From contig OX638370.1 in NCBI GenBank assembly GCA_951812925.1, forward strand, positions 93,634,897 to 93,698,896: a DNA stretch of 64,000 bases, written 5' to 3'. Below are positions 48,300 to 58,946 of this stretch, one piece after another. The notes under the pieces are model-generated. The model saw only the letters and a program-made list of their open reading frames with translations, did no database searches and was not told where the DNA came from. Position 1 is the stretch's first letter. The number at the start of each line of letters is the position of its first letter. The position numbers and the translations under genes were made by a program. The DNA comes from Calliopum simillimum. Its lineage: Eukaryota; Arthropoda; Insecta; Diptera; Lauxaniidae.

Positions 48300-48760
48300 G
48301 AAGGCAAAAATGGAACTTAAGGCTGGTTTATTCGTAAGAAGGAGTTGTTTTGATTCATTTTTTCATCTTATCCTACCACTCATAACAAGTTAACGAACAA
48401 AACCTCATCGAAAATTTCCAGTGTAAATATTCCGAGGTTGATTTAATACTAATAACTTAAACATACCAAGAAAAAAGGCGCTAAAGCTCGGTTCATTCAC
48501 AATTAGGAATTGTTCCGATTTAATTTTCCTACTCTGGGCAAACTAAAGCACAAAACCTCATCAAGAAAATTTAATTTCCAAGACTTCAAGGTAACAATAG
48601 TATAAGTAATTCAAACATGCCTCGAAAAAAGGACATAAACCCAGTTTAATCGCAAGAAGGAGGAGTTGGCACTTTGATTTTCATATTTTCCAACTCAGGC
48701 AATGTAAACGAACAAAACCACATCAAAAAAACTTCACTTCGATGTTGTCCCTATCCCGGG
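48300..48760. repeat. three tandem units of about 160 bp
   Basis: Each unit has a phrase like GAACAAAACCTCATC (48393, 48549, 48711) and TTCGTAAGAAGGAGTTG or its variants. They are diverged and non-coding. Confidence 0.7.
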
Positions 48761-48892
48761 AGGTGTGTAAGGCGATTTTTTAAAATGCATTTTTTTAATC
48801 TACAAAAAGGCGGAGACTTACTGCATAGTCAGTTTTTTAGTTGATTCTTGTGAAAAAAAAAAAACTAGAACTCTCTTTATTAATACCTCAGT

Positions 48893-48985
48893 GGATAGGT
48901 TAGGTTAGTTTAAGTGGCGGCTTAATAGCCACACATAGACTAAAAAGGTCCATAGTAATACTACATTATCCCGGACTTTGAGTCA
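48893..48985. repeat. fragment of a dispersed dipteran repeat (GGTTAGGTTAG..GTGGCGGC)
   Basis: GATAGGTTAGGTTAG, TTTAAGTGGCGGC, CATAGACTAA and GGTCCATAGTAATACTACAT occur in the order of a short repeat I recall as common in fly genomes. The TTAGG-like string is part of that repeat and not a telomere. Confidence 0.5.
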
Positions 48986-49459
48986 CGTAGAAGTAAATAG
49001 TTAAAGGTTTTTAGCCCACATCTGGCTTGAGAGTAAAGACTTTAGAAGTCATTGTAAAATTTTTGAGTGGTCTAAGGCCAACCTCAGAAAGTTCTTCAAG
49101 AAAGTTCTTAAAAAACATCTGACCAAGAGTTTTATATCCAGATCTGTCATGCGCCGAACAATGACACCAATGGACACTTTTGAACAAAAACAAACAAGAA
49201 GTGCGAGAAATTTTGGGTAAATTCGACTTTAAGCTATTGCACCAAAAAGCCTAAAAGTATGCGAAGAATTTTTTGGTGAAATTACAATATATCAAAATAA
49301 TGGTTCGGGTCGTTAGTAAAAAAACTGGAGTAAACAACCGCAATATATTCAGCAGCGTTATACGCCATCTTTGTGTGACAGAAACTACTAAAATCATGCC
49401 GAAACCTAAACAATTTGCGTACAGTTTAGATGTGACTGAATTCGCCATATATGTATAGT

Positions 49460-50260
49460 GGACCGCTTCAAATTTATGCTTTTATTCCTCATACCCTGCA
49501 CTCTACTTCTTCATTTTTTGTTGCCATTAACTGCCTTTTGACTAAAGCCCAATATCTTTCGATTGGCTGGAGTTCAGGGCAATTTGGCGGTTTTGATTCT
49601 CTGGGAACAAAAACTATGTTACTTTGCTGGTACCACTCAGGAGCCGCTTTGTTGAGGTAGCATGAAGCAAGATCGGGCCAAAAAAAAAACAATGATCATG
49701 GTTTCCTAAAAATGGTTGAAGCCTCTTTTCCAAGCATTCCTTGATGTAGATTTCGTTGTTGATTGTGCCTGTGGTCACGAAATTTTTGCTTCTTTTACCA
49801 CAGCTACAAATTGCCTGCCAAACAAGGAATATTCTGAGAAATTTTGCTCTTTTTTGTGTTCTAAATTTTTCCGGGGCATTTCCTCTAGCATTGGCAACAT
49901 AAAATTGCTGACCAGAAAGCTGTGAAAAATTGAAAAGTTTCGTCAATCTTAAAATTTACCACCGAAATGTTAATTTAGTATTTTAGCACATGTTTTTGCT
50001 TTACAATTCTTTTAAGCATTCCGATCCACCATTTTTTAAACTTTTCAAGTCTTTAGCCTAGCCACTTCTTTCGCTCTTTGCACACATCAATCGGAGCAAT
50101 CCGCTAGCTGAGGGGTTTTTCTTACTGAAAAGTTTGGATTTTTCTCCAGAATGGTAACCAATTTTTTTGGCTTTACTACGGTCACCACAACCTTTTTTTC
50201 AGCCCACTCCTTGCTTGCGATTGAAGAGAAGACTTAAATAAAAAAGTTTGCATCTTTCAA
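49460..50260 (-). pseudogene. Tc1/mariner-superfamily transposase, DD37E-type, broken
   Basis: On the minus strand, from 50260 downwards, come a decayed N-terminal part, KIDETF (first catalytic Asp, near 49955), QLSGQQFYVANARGNAPEKF, LVWQAICSCGKRSKNFVTTG, then WPDLAS with the second Asp and PNCPELQPIERYW with the Glu. There are 37 residues between that Asp and Glu, hence a DD37E-type enzyme (ITm group). At least two frameshifts separate the blocks (near 49930 and 49690). No terminal repeats were identified. Confidence 0.75.
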
Positions 50261-50279
50261 TTTTACCACCAAACTGTCA

Positions 50280-51250
50280 TATAACTTTGACGAACGGTTT
50301 ACTCACTTTAAACCGATGAGTATTTTTTGTTGTCCTTAATGAAAAGAAATAGTGCGCGCATTGGCCCAAGGCATTAAACGCATCCACATACGCATACAGA
50401 CGAGTGCACATATGTCTACAAAAAAAAAAAACAAAAACAACATTCATAATATTTCTCTTCGACATGCAAAATTGTTGTAAAAATTACATTTTTTTCTTGT
50501 CGTGCACTTGAAAGCAAAAACAACAGCAACAAAAATCGAACACATTTTTCGTGTATTAAACGCTTTAACGTCAAGTGTTTGTACAAGCAGCCCCACTTCC
50601 TTTGTCCTCCGTCCTCTTCCTCCTCCTCAGTTGTGGTGATAAGTGTGTGTTGTTTGGATTTGGTGCACGGCAACGCGCGCACAACATCAATATTTCATTG
50701 GCTTTTTATTTTGAGTGTTGTCTTTAATGGCATTTTACATTTCATTTTGCATCTCTGGTGTTGGACCGCCGATCTTTATATATCATTTGACGCAAAGTGT
50801 TGTTTGTTGTTGTTGTTTTTGTTGTTGTTGTTGTTGCTGCATTTAGTTTCTTTCCAGTTATTCACAGTTCATTCAATTTTTATGAAGCTCTGATTTTTTT
50901 CAACTCTGTTTGTTGGGTGGTGCGTCGTCTGCTAAAAAGCTCCACTTTTCATTTACGTTTCTGTCATAGAGTCGTCGTCTTTGGCACACGCACACGGCCA
51001 CCACAATCTGATTTGAATGCAAATGTAATTAATTTCACATTTGGAAATTGCCAATTTGTTTTTTGTTGTTGTTTTTGGTGAAAATCGCTCTTAAATAAAC
51101 TATGACAGATATAGGTTGTTGCCGTTTTTATTAATTCAGAATTGCGCATGCGCAACGGTTGTTTTATATTCTTGTTCCTATCCGCAGTGTCTTTTTGGTG
51201 GAAGAGACATCGTGTTAACGCATTTACATAAATACATATATTCCTAGCTG
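50280..51250. other. unique intron island
   Basis: GC-richer, repeat-poor DNA with (GTT)n near 50803-50836 and CCTCTTCCTCCTCCTC near 50621. Overlapping frames are low-complexity and not gene-like. Possible regulatory DNA. Confidence 0.45.
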
Positions 51251-51359
51251 TCTTACCCGGCGTTACTCGGGTTTTGTTTAGTTTTTCACTGTGGGTTATT
51301 CATATATTATTGCTTAATATCACTTAATCCACTAGAATGAATAATTAAAATGCGTTTTT

Positions 51360-52110
51360 TAAGCAAGAAAGCAATAAATAAAAGACATCTAAAATATCGG
51401 TGAAGGTTCAAAAGTATCGAATAATATCTAAAATATACATAGATAAAAGTAAAAAAGTATCGACAAACATCTTAAGTATCGGTTTGGGTTTAAAAATATC
51501 GAAAAACATCTAAAATATCGACAAGAGTTCAAAAGTATCGAAAAATATTGAAATACATCGAAGAATTTGGTCCAAGTGCAAATTTCCAAAAAAATCGAAA
51601 AATATTGAAACATGTTAAAGGAATCGGTAAAAGCCCAAAAATATCGAAAAACATCTTAAATATAGGATAAAGTCCAAAAGTATCGAAAAATAATGAAATA
51701 CATTTAAAATATACATAGACAAAATCCCAAAAGTATAGACAAACATCTAAAATATCGGTACAAATTCAGAAATATCGAAAAATCTAAATTATAGGTCAGA
51801 GTCTAAAAGTATCGAAAAATATTGAAATATATCGAAGAAATTCGAAAAATATTGAGATATGTTGAAGAAATCGGTAAAAGTCCAAAAATATCGATAAACA
51901 TCTAAAATATAGGTTAAAGTCTAAAAGTATCGAAAAATATTGAAATACATTTAAATTATGCAGAGACAAAATCCCATAAGTAACGACAAATATCTAAAAT
52001 GCCGGTAAAGTTTTGAAAAATATCAAAAAACATCTAAAATATCGTTGAAATTCTAAAATTATCGACAAATATTAAAATACATTGAAAAAATCGGTAGAAG
52101 TCCAAAAGCA
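51360..52110. repeat. degenerate minisatellite with TATCGA motif
   Basis: About 750 bp of irregular units such as AAAAGTATCGAAAAACATC, TAAAATATCGGT and AAGTCCAAAA, spacing roughly 40-70 bp, with longer composites repeated. Non-coding. Confidence 0.8.
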
Positions 52111-52298
52111 ACCAAACTTGGTGTAAAAACAACTAAGTTGGTATTACTGATATTGTAAAATCACTCATGATATCAAATTCTATATATTCTCTTTAAGAAT
52201 AAAACAAAAAAACCAATAAATGAAAGAGATTGAAAAGACAACAGCAATACATAATACATGAAGCAGCATAAGCAGTAACGACGCAAATGCAAACGATA

Positions 52299-53151
52299 AC
52301 ACAGGTTTACAAAAAAAAAAATGTCATGGCGTTTTGACCAGACTATGTGTTTCCTAGGGACTTTGACGTCCGGAATCCGAATCCAGGGTCCGTTTTTTTC
52401 CAGAACGTCTGAGAAAAAATATTTCATGGTCATAGTTCTGAAACTAATTTTTTATCATTAATTTCTGAGTCCTTCAAAAGAATATGTGATCAAAAAGGGT
52501 ATCTCGGACCTAGTTTCGGAGATATAGCCATCGGAAGACCCGGATATATCTTTTATGAAAACCGCTATAAGTTGGGAACCCCTTGATGGATTTGTAAAAT
52601 ATTGGTGTCATATGAAAGGTATTTTGACAGACTATAAAAATGTGTTGAGTTTATTTTCAATTGGATTGATAGTTTTCGAGATGTGACCTTTTTTGAAATT
52701 TTGTGAAATTTTTCAATTACAACGACAAATAAATCAACAACACCAACAACTACAACAGCAACAACAACAACAGCAAAACACCTTTCATATGACACCAATA
52801 TTTTTCAAATCCATCCAGGGGTTCCCAACTTATAGCGGTTTTCATAGAAGATATATATCCGGATCTTCCGATGGCTATATCTCCGAATACCCTTTTTGAT
52901 CACATATTCTTTTTAAGGAATAAGAACTCAATGATAAAAAATTAGTTTCAGAATTTTCGTGAGTTTATCACTAAACGACACATGAACCCCATTGTGACCT
53001 CCATATGACCTTGAAATCTTTTTTCTCAGACGTTCTGGAAAAAAAACGGACGCGGGGTTCGGATTCAGGAGGTCAAAGTCCCTAGGAAGCACATAGTCTG
53101 GTCAAAACGCCATGACGTTTGTTTTTTTTTTTTTTTTTTGTAAACCTGTGT
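52299..53151. repeat. long palindrome P2 (853-bp fold-back element)
   Basis: The ends are ACACAGGTTTAC and GTAAACCTGTGT. The arms pair from CATGGCGTTTTGACCAGACT through CCTAGGGACTTTGACGTC to TTGGTGTCATATGAAAGG (about 52617), resuming at about 52780. The spacer holds a CAACAACA microsatellite, which gives a glutamine-rich but meaningless open frame. A second copy of almost identical length is at 58947-60522. Confidence 0.92.
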
Positions 53152-53436
53152 AATTTTTATGCTAGCATTGATTTTTTTTTTTTAATAACTAAATATTAAA
53201 TAAAGGTTTATGTTTTAAAATCATAAAAATAAGTACGCAAGTTTGTTTCTTAGCACACGAGTTTTTTATAAAAAACTATTAAAATCCGTTCAGTATATTT
53301 TGCGCCAAATCGTTGCATAGAAATTTCATTTAAGCAATTTTATATAAATAGTATTAGATTTACATATTTCTTCTTTTAAACTTCCTTCTATAAACAACTA
53401 TTAATCCTTTTATATTTGCTCTTTTTCTTATTTTAG

Positions 53437-53535
53437 GGCCTGCCATTGCATGTACAAATCGACACATTTGAGGATCCTCGAGATGCTCAGGTTTACCATC
53501 GAGGCTACTGTCAAATAAAGGTTTTCTGCGATAAG
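53437..53535 (+). CDS. grh: grh exon h, CP2 core (residues 404-436)
   Basis: The exon is 99 bp, phase 0 at both ends, between TTATTTTAG and GTAAGT. It reads [20 protein letters not shown] then [13 protein letters not shown]. The family continues with a GAERK..RDEER segment that carries two DNA-contacting arginines; I do not find that segment in the remaining 10.4 kb, so the next exon lies outside the window. The residues after EDPRD are the variable loop of the family. Confidence 0.95.
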
Positions 53536-54359
53536 GTAAGTGTATGGCTCTGATGTCATTCTGTTTGATTTACAAATCTTTGAAAGCAGTCTCTGTCCAC
53601 ACATGATTCTCCTTTTTTGCGCAAATAACATTTCTTAGTAAAGTGACTGACAGACAGGTAGGTGTCAATGTTTGACAAGTCACATGATTGGCGAATGCAA
53701 AACTTGCAGGTGACTGTTGTGTCATATGACAATGCTGCGTGATGTACAACGTGTACGCTGTCAGTTGAGAGAGATAAGCATTCGGCTGTCACATTTGTAT
53801 GTGATTACGTGAAAGGATTTTTTGCGTTGCGTGACAAAATCAAGGATTTTCGTATTTAACTTGATATTATTGGGAAGCACTGACTGCCAGAGTCAGAAGG
53901 AAAATATTTTCACTGTTTTACAATTTAATATTTTTTTTTGTATTTTTACAATAATAAAGTGTTCATTAGTGCAGTAATGTATTTAGTGTACTTTGCAAAA
54001 TCTACATTTTGTTTGTCTCATTTCTCCTTTGAGCATGGCAACAATTCTACAGTCATTTTAAAAGGATGATAAGTGATCTTGTTTTGTCAGAAATTTGAAT
54101 CGGCCGAGCTCTGAATGCAGAGTGTTATTATTTTAAAAGGCTATGAGTTACACCTTGATCTGCACGATCTTTTGTGTTACCTCTTCATTTACTAAAATAA
54201 TTCTTGAATATTACTGAATTCCATAACTTCCTTGGGATCAATCTTAAATTCAGTGAGGAATCCCGACAACTTTTTTCTATTGAGTGATTTCATGTTTCCA
54301 AAATTTATCAAACAAAACAAAAATTGTTTAACTAATTTCGGAGAATTCAAGAGATATAG
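53536..54359. other. intron DNA after exon h
   Basis: Unique sequence with no gene recognised. The first 300 bp after the donor is GC-richer. Confidence 0.5.
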
Positions 54360-54780
54360 CATATTCGCTTGCGCCCTACTTTTTGGACAGCGTATGCATA
54401 TTATGTGGGAGTATCTTTCCACCAAATTTCACCGAAATAGCTTATATATTTGTCAAGATATAATATTTCAAAGAGTCTATTCTTTGAATCGTTAAAAAGC
54501 AGGCGTATCCTTTTTGATTTCGCCCATTTTTTGGTCAGCATATGCTACTCAGGTATCTACTGAATTTCATCCAAATAGCATGCATAGTTTACGTGATATA
54601 GCAAGTTAAAATGGCTAATGTTTGAATCGTTAAAAAGCGTTGCATTGTTTGATCACGTCCACTTTTTGGTCCGGGTATGCTATTTATGTCTAACACCTAC
54701 CTATGGAATTTCATCGAAATAGCGTCCATAGTTTTCGAGATATAACGTGTTAAGTTTTTTTTATCGATTAATCGTTAAAT
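54360..54780. repeat. three tandem units of about 140 bp
   Basis: Units share AATTTCATCGAAATAGC, ATAGTTTTCGAGATATA and TTGAATCGTTAAAAAGC, spaced 138-146 bp. This style of tandem sits inside several fly transposons, but no element ends are visible here. Confidence 0.7.
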
Positions 54781-57326
54781 GAAATTCGAAATACCAATAG
54801 TACGAAGTTCGTATCAAATGTACCTCAAATTCACGTGATTTGGTGGTACGTGATTTCGTACCCCTGTTCGTGAATTCACATACTCACGTGTAGTTCGATT
54901 TCACGTGATCCTTTAGCTCTATCGAAAAGTAATGAATCAATTGAAGATGGTAAAAGGTAAAGTTTGATGAGGAACATTATGGCTTGAATGAGTTATGCCA
55001 TTTACTGTAAGTGTGTCATAACGTCAAATGCATATGCCCCGAAATAGCGATTTCTTCACTTTGAAACCAAGCACAGATTAGTAAATAGGAAGTCTTAGAA
55101 AACGATAATTGAAAGCAATGAATGGAAAATCATTATAGGATTGTGTTTTCTAAGCGAGAGTGGACGAAATTGTACATCCTATAGAGAACCAACAAATGAG
55201 GCGTTGCGTGCAATAACGCCCTAAGTCGACCTAAGGCATTTTTGCGCCCATTGCTTTTTTGAAAAGTTTGGGTATATTTGTACTTAATTTCAACATTCAA
55301 TTCCGATCACAAAATGTGGTAGAACAATATGTATATTCCTGTTTGAAGAGCTGCGTGCAAGAAGGGCGTAGTGCGACTTGGGGCTTTATTGCATAAATCA
55401 GTTCGCGGTCGAAAAAACGGTTTTTACTACACCCAACGCCTCAATTGGAAGTTTAAGAGGATATTTCTATTTGATGTTATGAAACTTTTTATGGAAAATA
55501 TAAATTCCCAATGACGTCGTTGTTGCAAGTAAAGTAATCAACAAGGACACACGTAACTTAATGCATTTTTTGAGAGCTGCCAGTGATTCGCAATAAAATA
55601 ATTCACATTTTCACTTTGCCCATGCGACAATACGACAGTTTATTAAACTCAAGGGACGCATTTTGTACTTTTTGAGATGGCATAATGCTGGTAATTGACT
55701 TAACCTCCCCTTGTTGTGTGCAACAGCAATTTCTGTCTGCCCTCAGTTAAGTACGAGTTCGTGTTCTAAATCTTTCGACCTGTTATATGCTACGAGATAT
55801 TTCATTATTTCACGGCAAGAAAAACAACAACAAAGAGGGAAAAGAAAACCATCAAAAGGCGAGAAAATATCAATGACACAGAGTTGGTTTCATTTTTTTT
55901 TTTTTCTGGATTCTTCACTCGCCTCTGCGTAACCTTCGATCTCATTGACTGTGCAGATTAAATTCATTGTTTCGCAGATTTTTCTGTTTGTTGTTTTTTG
56001 CAACGCACGGACACACAACGCTTATGGTGAAATTGATATCATCGATATCGATGTTGCCGCTAATGCAAACAGAGTTCGATCGACCTCTTTGTGCCAGACA
56101 GACGATGTTGAGACCAAACAACCCCTTCGCTGGCTGTTGTCGTTGATGTTGATGTTGTAATGTACGTGTGCGTTGATTGCGAAGCGTGTGCACCGATTGT
56201 TACGCAAATGTTGCTGTTGTTGTTGCTATTGTTGTTGCACATATTGGCAAAGCATTTGCTTTATGCTACTGATCCGAAGGTGCTAAAAAGGGAAACCATC
56301 TTATTGTTGTTGTTATGCGCGCATGTTGCATGCCGCCGTCCGTTGTTCTGTCCCTTTGGGAATTCACTGATGCGTGAGTGAGCGGGCGTTGAGTGGTTGG
56401 GGTTCACTTGCAGGGTATCTAATTTCAACCCGCACTCAAATCATCATCCAGCGGTCATCATGTGGGAAGGGCAACCGGTGAGTGGATGGGTACAAATGAA
56501 GCACGACAGGTTGTAAGTAATTCAAGTGATGTACGTTGCACTTGTTAATGTGTCCTTGGTGTTGTTGTCGTTGTTGTTGTTTTGCATCTTTGCCCTAGAT
56601 CATCATCGAACGTAGTAGGCTGCAGGCTATGACCGATTTTTATTTTTCTTTCGGTTTTTTTTTTCTTGAAAGTGGATGCGAAACCGTGTTGCACTACAAA
56701 GTGATAGGGTTCGGTTGATAGCTTTTGTTTTTGCTTTTGTTGTTGTGCATTATATCCTTCGGACTTAATCATGTAAAGCGCTGTCCATTTGGTTGCGTAT
56801 ACGTGCATACATACTTATATTTATAAGATGTAAGTACGTGTATGACACCGATTCAGAGCCCTTCACTTTTTAGCATTTTTTTTTTGTCAGCTTTTTTGAT
56901 ATAAAGTGCAGATAATTCAATTTTGTTGTTGTTGTTGCTGCTTCTCTGAATTCAAAATCATTAAATTCGATGATGCACGTCTTATTATTTTCCATTGTTG
57001 TTGTAATCATATGGTGATTTTTGATGTTTTCGCGGTATTTTGGGGATTTTTTGCATAGGTATGCATCACTAAAAGAAAATTATGATATTTTTGGAAAAAT
57101 ATATGTACAGTAATACGGTCATTTGGAAAGTTTTTCGTGATTTTTGAAAATGAGTTATTTTATAGATGTGCTCCATCCGAATTCTAACATTGCCACCTCG
57201 TATCTTTGCCAATCTCGCCGCCATATTGGAAAAAATGGCCCCAAAATATCTCGCTAGCAGTTACTTTCAGAGAAAAATTTTGGTCGACAATTTTGTAGCT
57301 TATAAAATTTCCTATCTTACGATATA
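54781..57326. other. intron DNA, unique island at 55700-56850
   Basis: 54830-54910 has several TCACGTGAT-type palindromic motifs. 55700-56850 is GC-richer with GTTGTTG tracts and many overlapping frames on both strands, none gene-like. AACCGGTG at 56473-56480 is a possible Grh site, at chance frequency. Confidence 0.45.
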
Positions 57327-57683
57327 CAGTAGGTTAAAGCCGAACTCGTACACTAAAAAACTATTTTTCAATGCCCCAAAACCAAGTACGCAAAAATAAT
57401 TTGAGAAACTTGAAATACATTTTTAAATAGCCTATTTAATCCTTCAAATTCAACAGAAAACCAAACTTGAAATTTTCCGTTATTTTTGAAAATAAATTAA
57501 AAGTAACAGAAATCAAGCATATTCACCAAGTGTGCCAGACGGTTCATATTTCCGCTTTTTTTGGCAGTACCAAAGCCAAACTCGTACACCTTAACAAAAT
57601 TATAATTTTTACATGAGTTCAGTATTTAGTGTACATTATTTTGTTTTTATTTGTCATGTTTAGTCCTTTTGGCATCCTTTGAA

Positions 57684-57900
57684 TTAGTTTTTCACAATAG
57701 CTCGGATACATTTTTTCCCATTTCCCATGAATGCCCTTTTCAGTTCAGTTTTTGATGAAATATTTTGCTGGCGAACTTTTGCGTCCAGATAATTCCACAA
57801 GATTTCAAAAGCATTTATATCTGGACCTTGCACCATTGTTACGAATACATTGGGACAGTTGTATTGAATCCATGATCTCATATTATAATAAATATGTTTG
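57684..57900 (-). pseudogene. Tc1-like transposase C-terminus (left arm copy)
   Basis: The minus frame reads MRSWIQYNCPNVFVTMVQGP and DINAFEILWNYLDAKVRQQN. This is the Tc1 block around the catalytic Glu (usual form: SPDLNPIENLWD.L...VR), with Glu kept in FEILWNYLD. It is truncated upstream by the palindrome junction. Confidence 0.8.
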
Positions 57901-57949
57901 AAATCGTTATCTTATTAAAAGTACCTATTACTACATTGACCAAATGTAA

Positions 57950-58345
57950 AACATGAAGGTGATTCACTAATAGTTTGGGGCGCTTTTTCAGCAGCTGGGC
58001 CTGGAATACTCCATTTTGTTGATGAAATTAAGGATCATAAGATTTATTTGAACATTTTAAGTCTAAATTTACTGCAATGCAAGGATAAACTTGGTCAATG
58101 TAGTGATATGTGTTTTTACCAAGAAAACGATCTCAAACATATTCCTTATAATATGAGATCATGGATTCCATAGAACTGTCCCAATATATTCGAAACACTG
58201 GTCCAGGGTTCAGATATAAATGCTATTGAAATTTTGTGGAATTATTTGGACGCAAAAGTTCGCCAGCACAATATACGTAAATCTTCAAAAACTGAACTGA
58301 AAAGGGTATTCATGGAAAATCTGATTCAAAGGATGCCAAAAGGAC
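57950..58345 (+). pseudogene. Tc1-like transposase middle and C-terminus (right arm copy)
   Basis: The frame reads LIVWGAFSAAGPGILHFVDE, later CFYQENDLKHIPYNMRSWI, where the Asp of the usual QQDNDPKH has become Glu-Asn-Asp-like. Then come DINAIEILWNYLDAKVRQHN and a Lys-rich tail. A stop interrupts after RSWIP. The N-terminal DNA-binding part is missing. Confidence 0.8.
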
Positions 58346-58946
58346 TAAACATAACAATTAAAAACAAAATAATGTACACTAAATACTGAACTCATGTTAA
58401 AATTATCATTTTGCTAAGGTGGCTTTGGTACTGAATATGCTTGATTTCTGTAACTTTTTATTTATTTTCAAAAGTAACGGAATATTTCAAATTTGGATTT
58501 TTATTAAAATTAGAGGATTAAATAGGCTATTTAAAAATGTATTTCAAGTTTCTTAAATTATTTTTGCATACTTTGTTTTGGGGCATTGAAAAATAGTTTC
58601 TTTGGTGTACGAGTTTGGCTACTGTTTTGACTGGTTTGACCTACTGTATAATTAATTAAAATGTGGCAAAAAATAGTCACTTGTGTTCACAATCATGTGA
58701 CGCTTTCCAGTTAAAATTTCTCAAAATTTGCAGTTGGGTCCTCAGATTTTTATAAAAATTCACAGATCTGTTCTAATTGCTCAGTTTGGAGACCTCTCAT
58801 TATTAGTTTTGCGGGAAATTTTTTTTTTTTTTTTTTTGCAAATTATGGGCATGCTTTGATTTACAACCATCCATTTTTCATCTACCTTTCAAAAGATTTC
58901 CGAAACCTAAATTTTAAGGAAAAAAAAAATTTTTTTTGGGATAATT

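Larger units (their letters stand above)
57327..58646. mobile_element. Tc1-like element with inverted-duplicated ends
   Basis: A 1320-bp element flanked by TA on both sides (57325-57326, 58647-58648). Its ends are CAGTAGGTTAAAGCCGAACT and, inverted, GGTTTGACCTACTG. The left 570 bp is an inverted copy of the right 500 bp: both carry the 3' untranslated region and transposase C-terminus facing opposite ways. The unique centre (about 57950-58140) holds more of the transposase in + orientation. It is a palindromic derivative rather than a plain Tc1. Confidence 0.85.

Noticed and set aside
48893..48985. Interstitial telomere repeat (TTAGG)
   Set aside because: Only two imperfect units occur, within a recognisable dispersed repeat.
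52693..52899. Glutamine-rich open frame (repeated in 59379-59654)
   Set aside because: It arises from the CAACAACA spacer of palindromes P2 and P3 and is not a grh polyglutamine exon.
25629..56480. AACCGGT-type Grh sites (25629, 16228, 56473, 117) as autoregulation
   Set aside because: By a rough base-composition estimate about four such 7-mers are expected by chance in 64 kb, so there is no enrichment.
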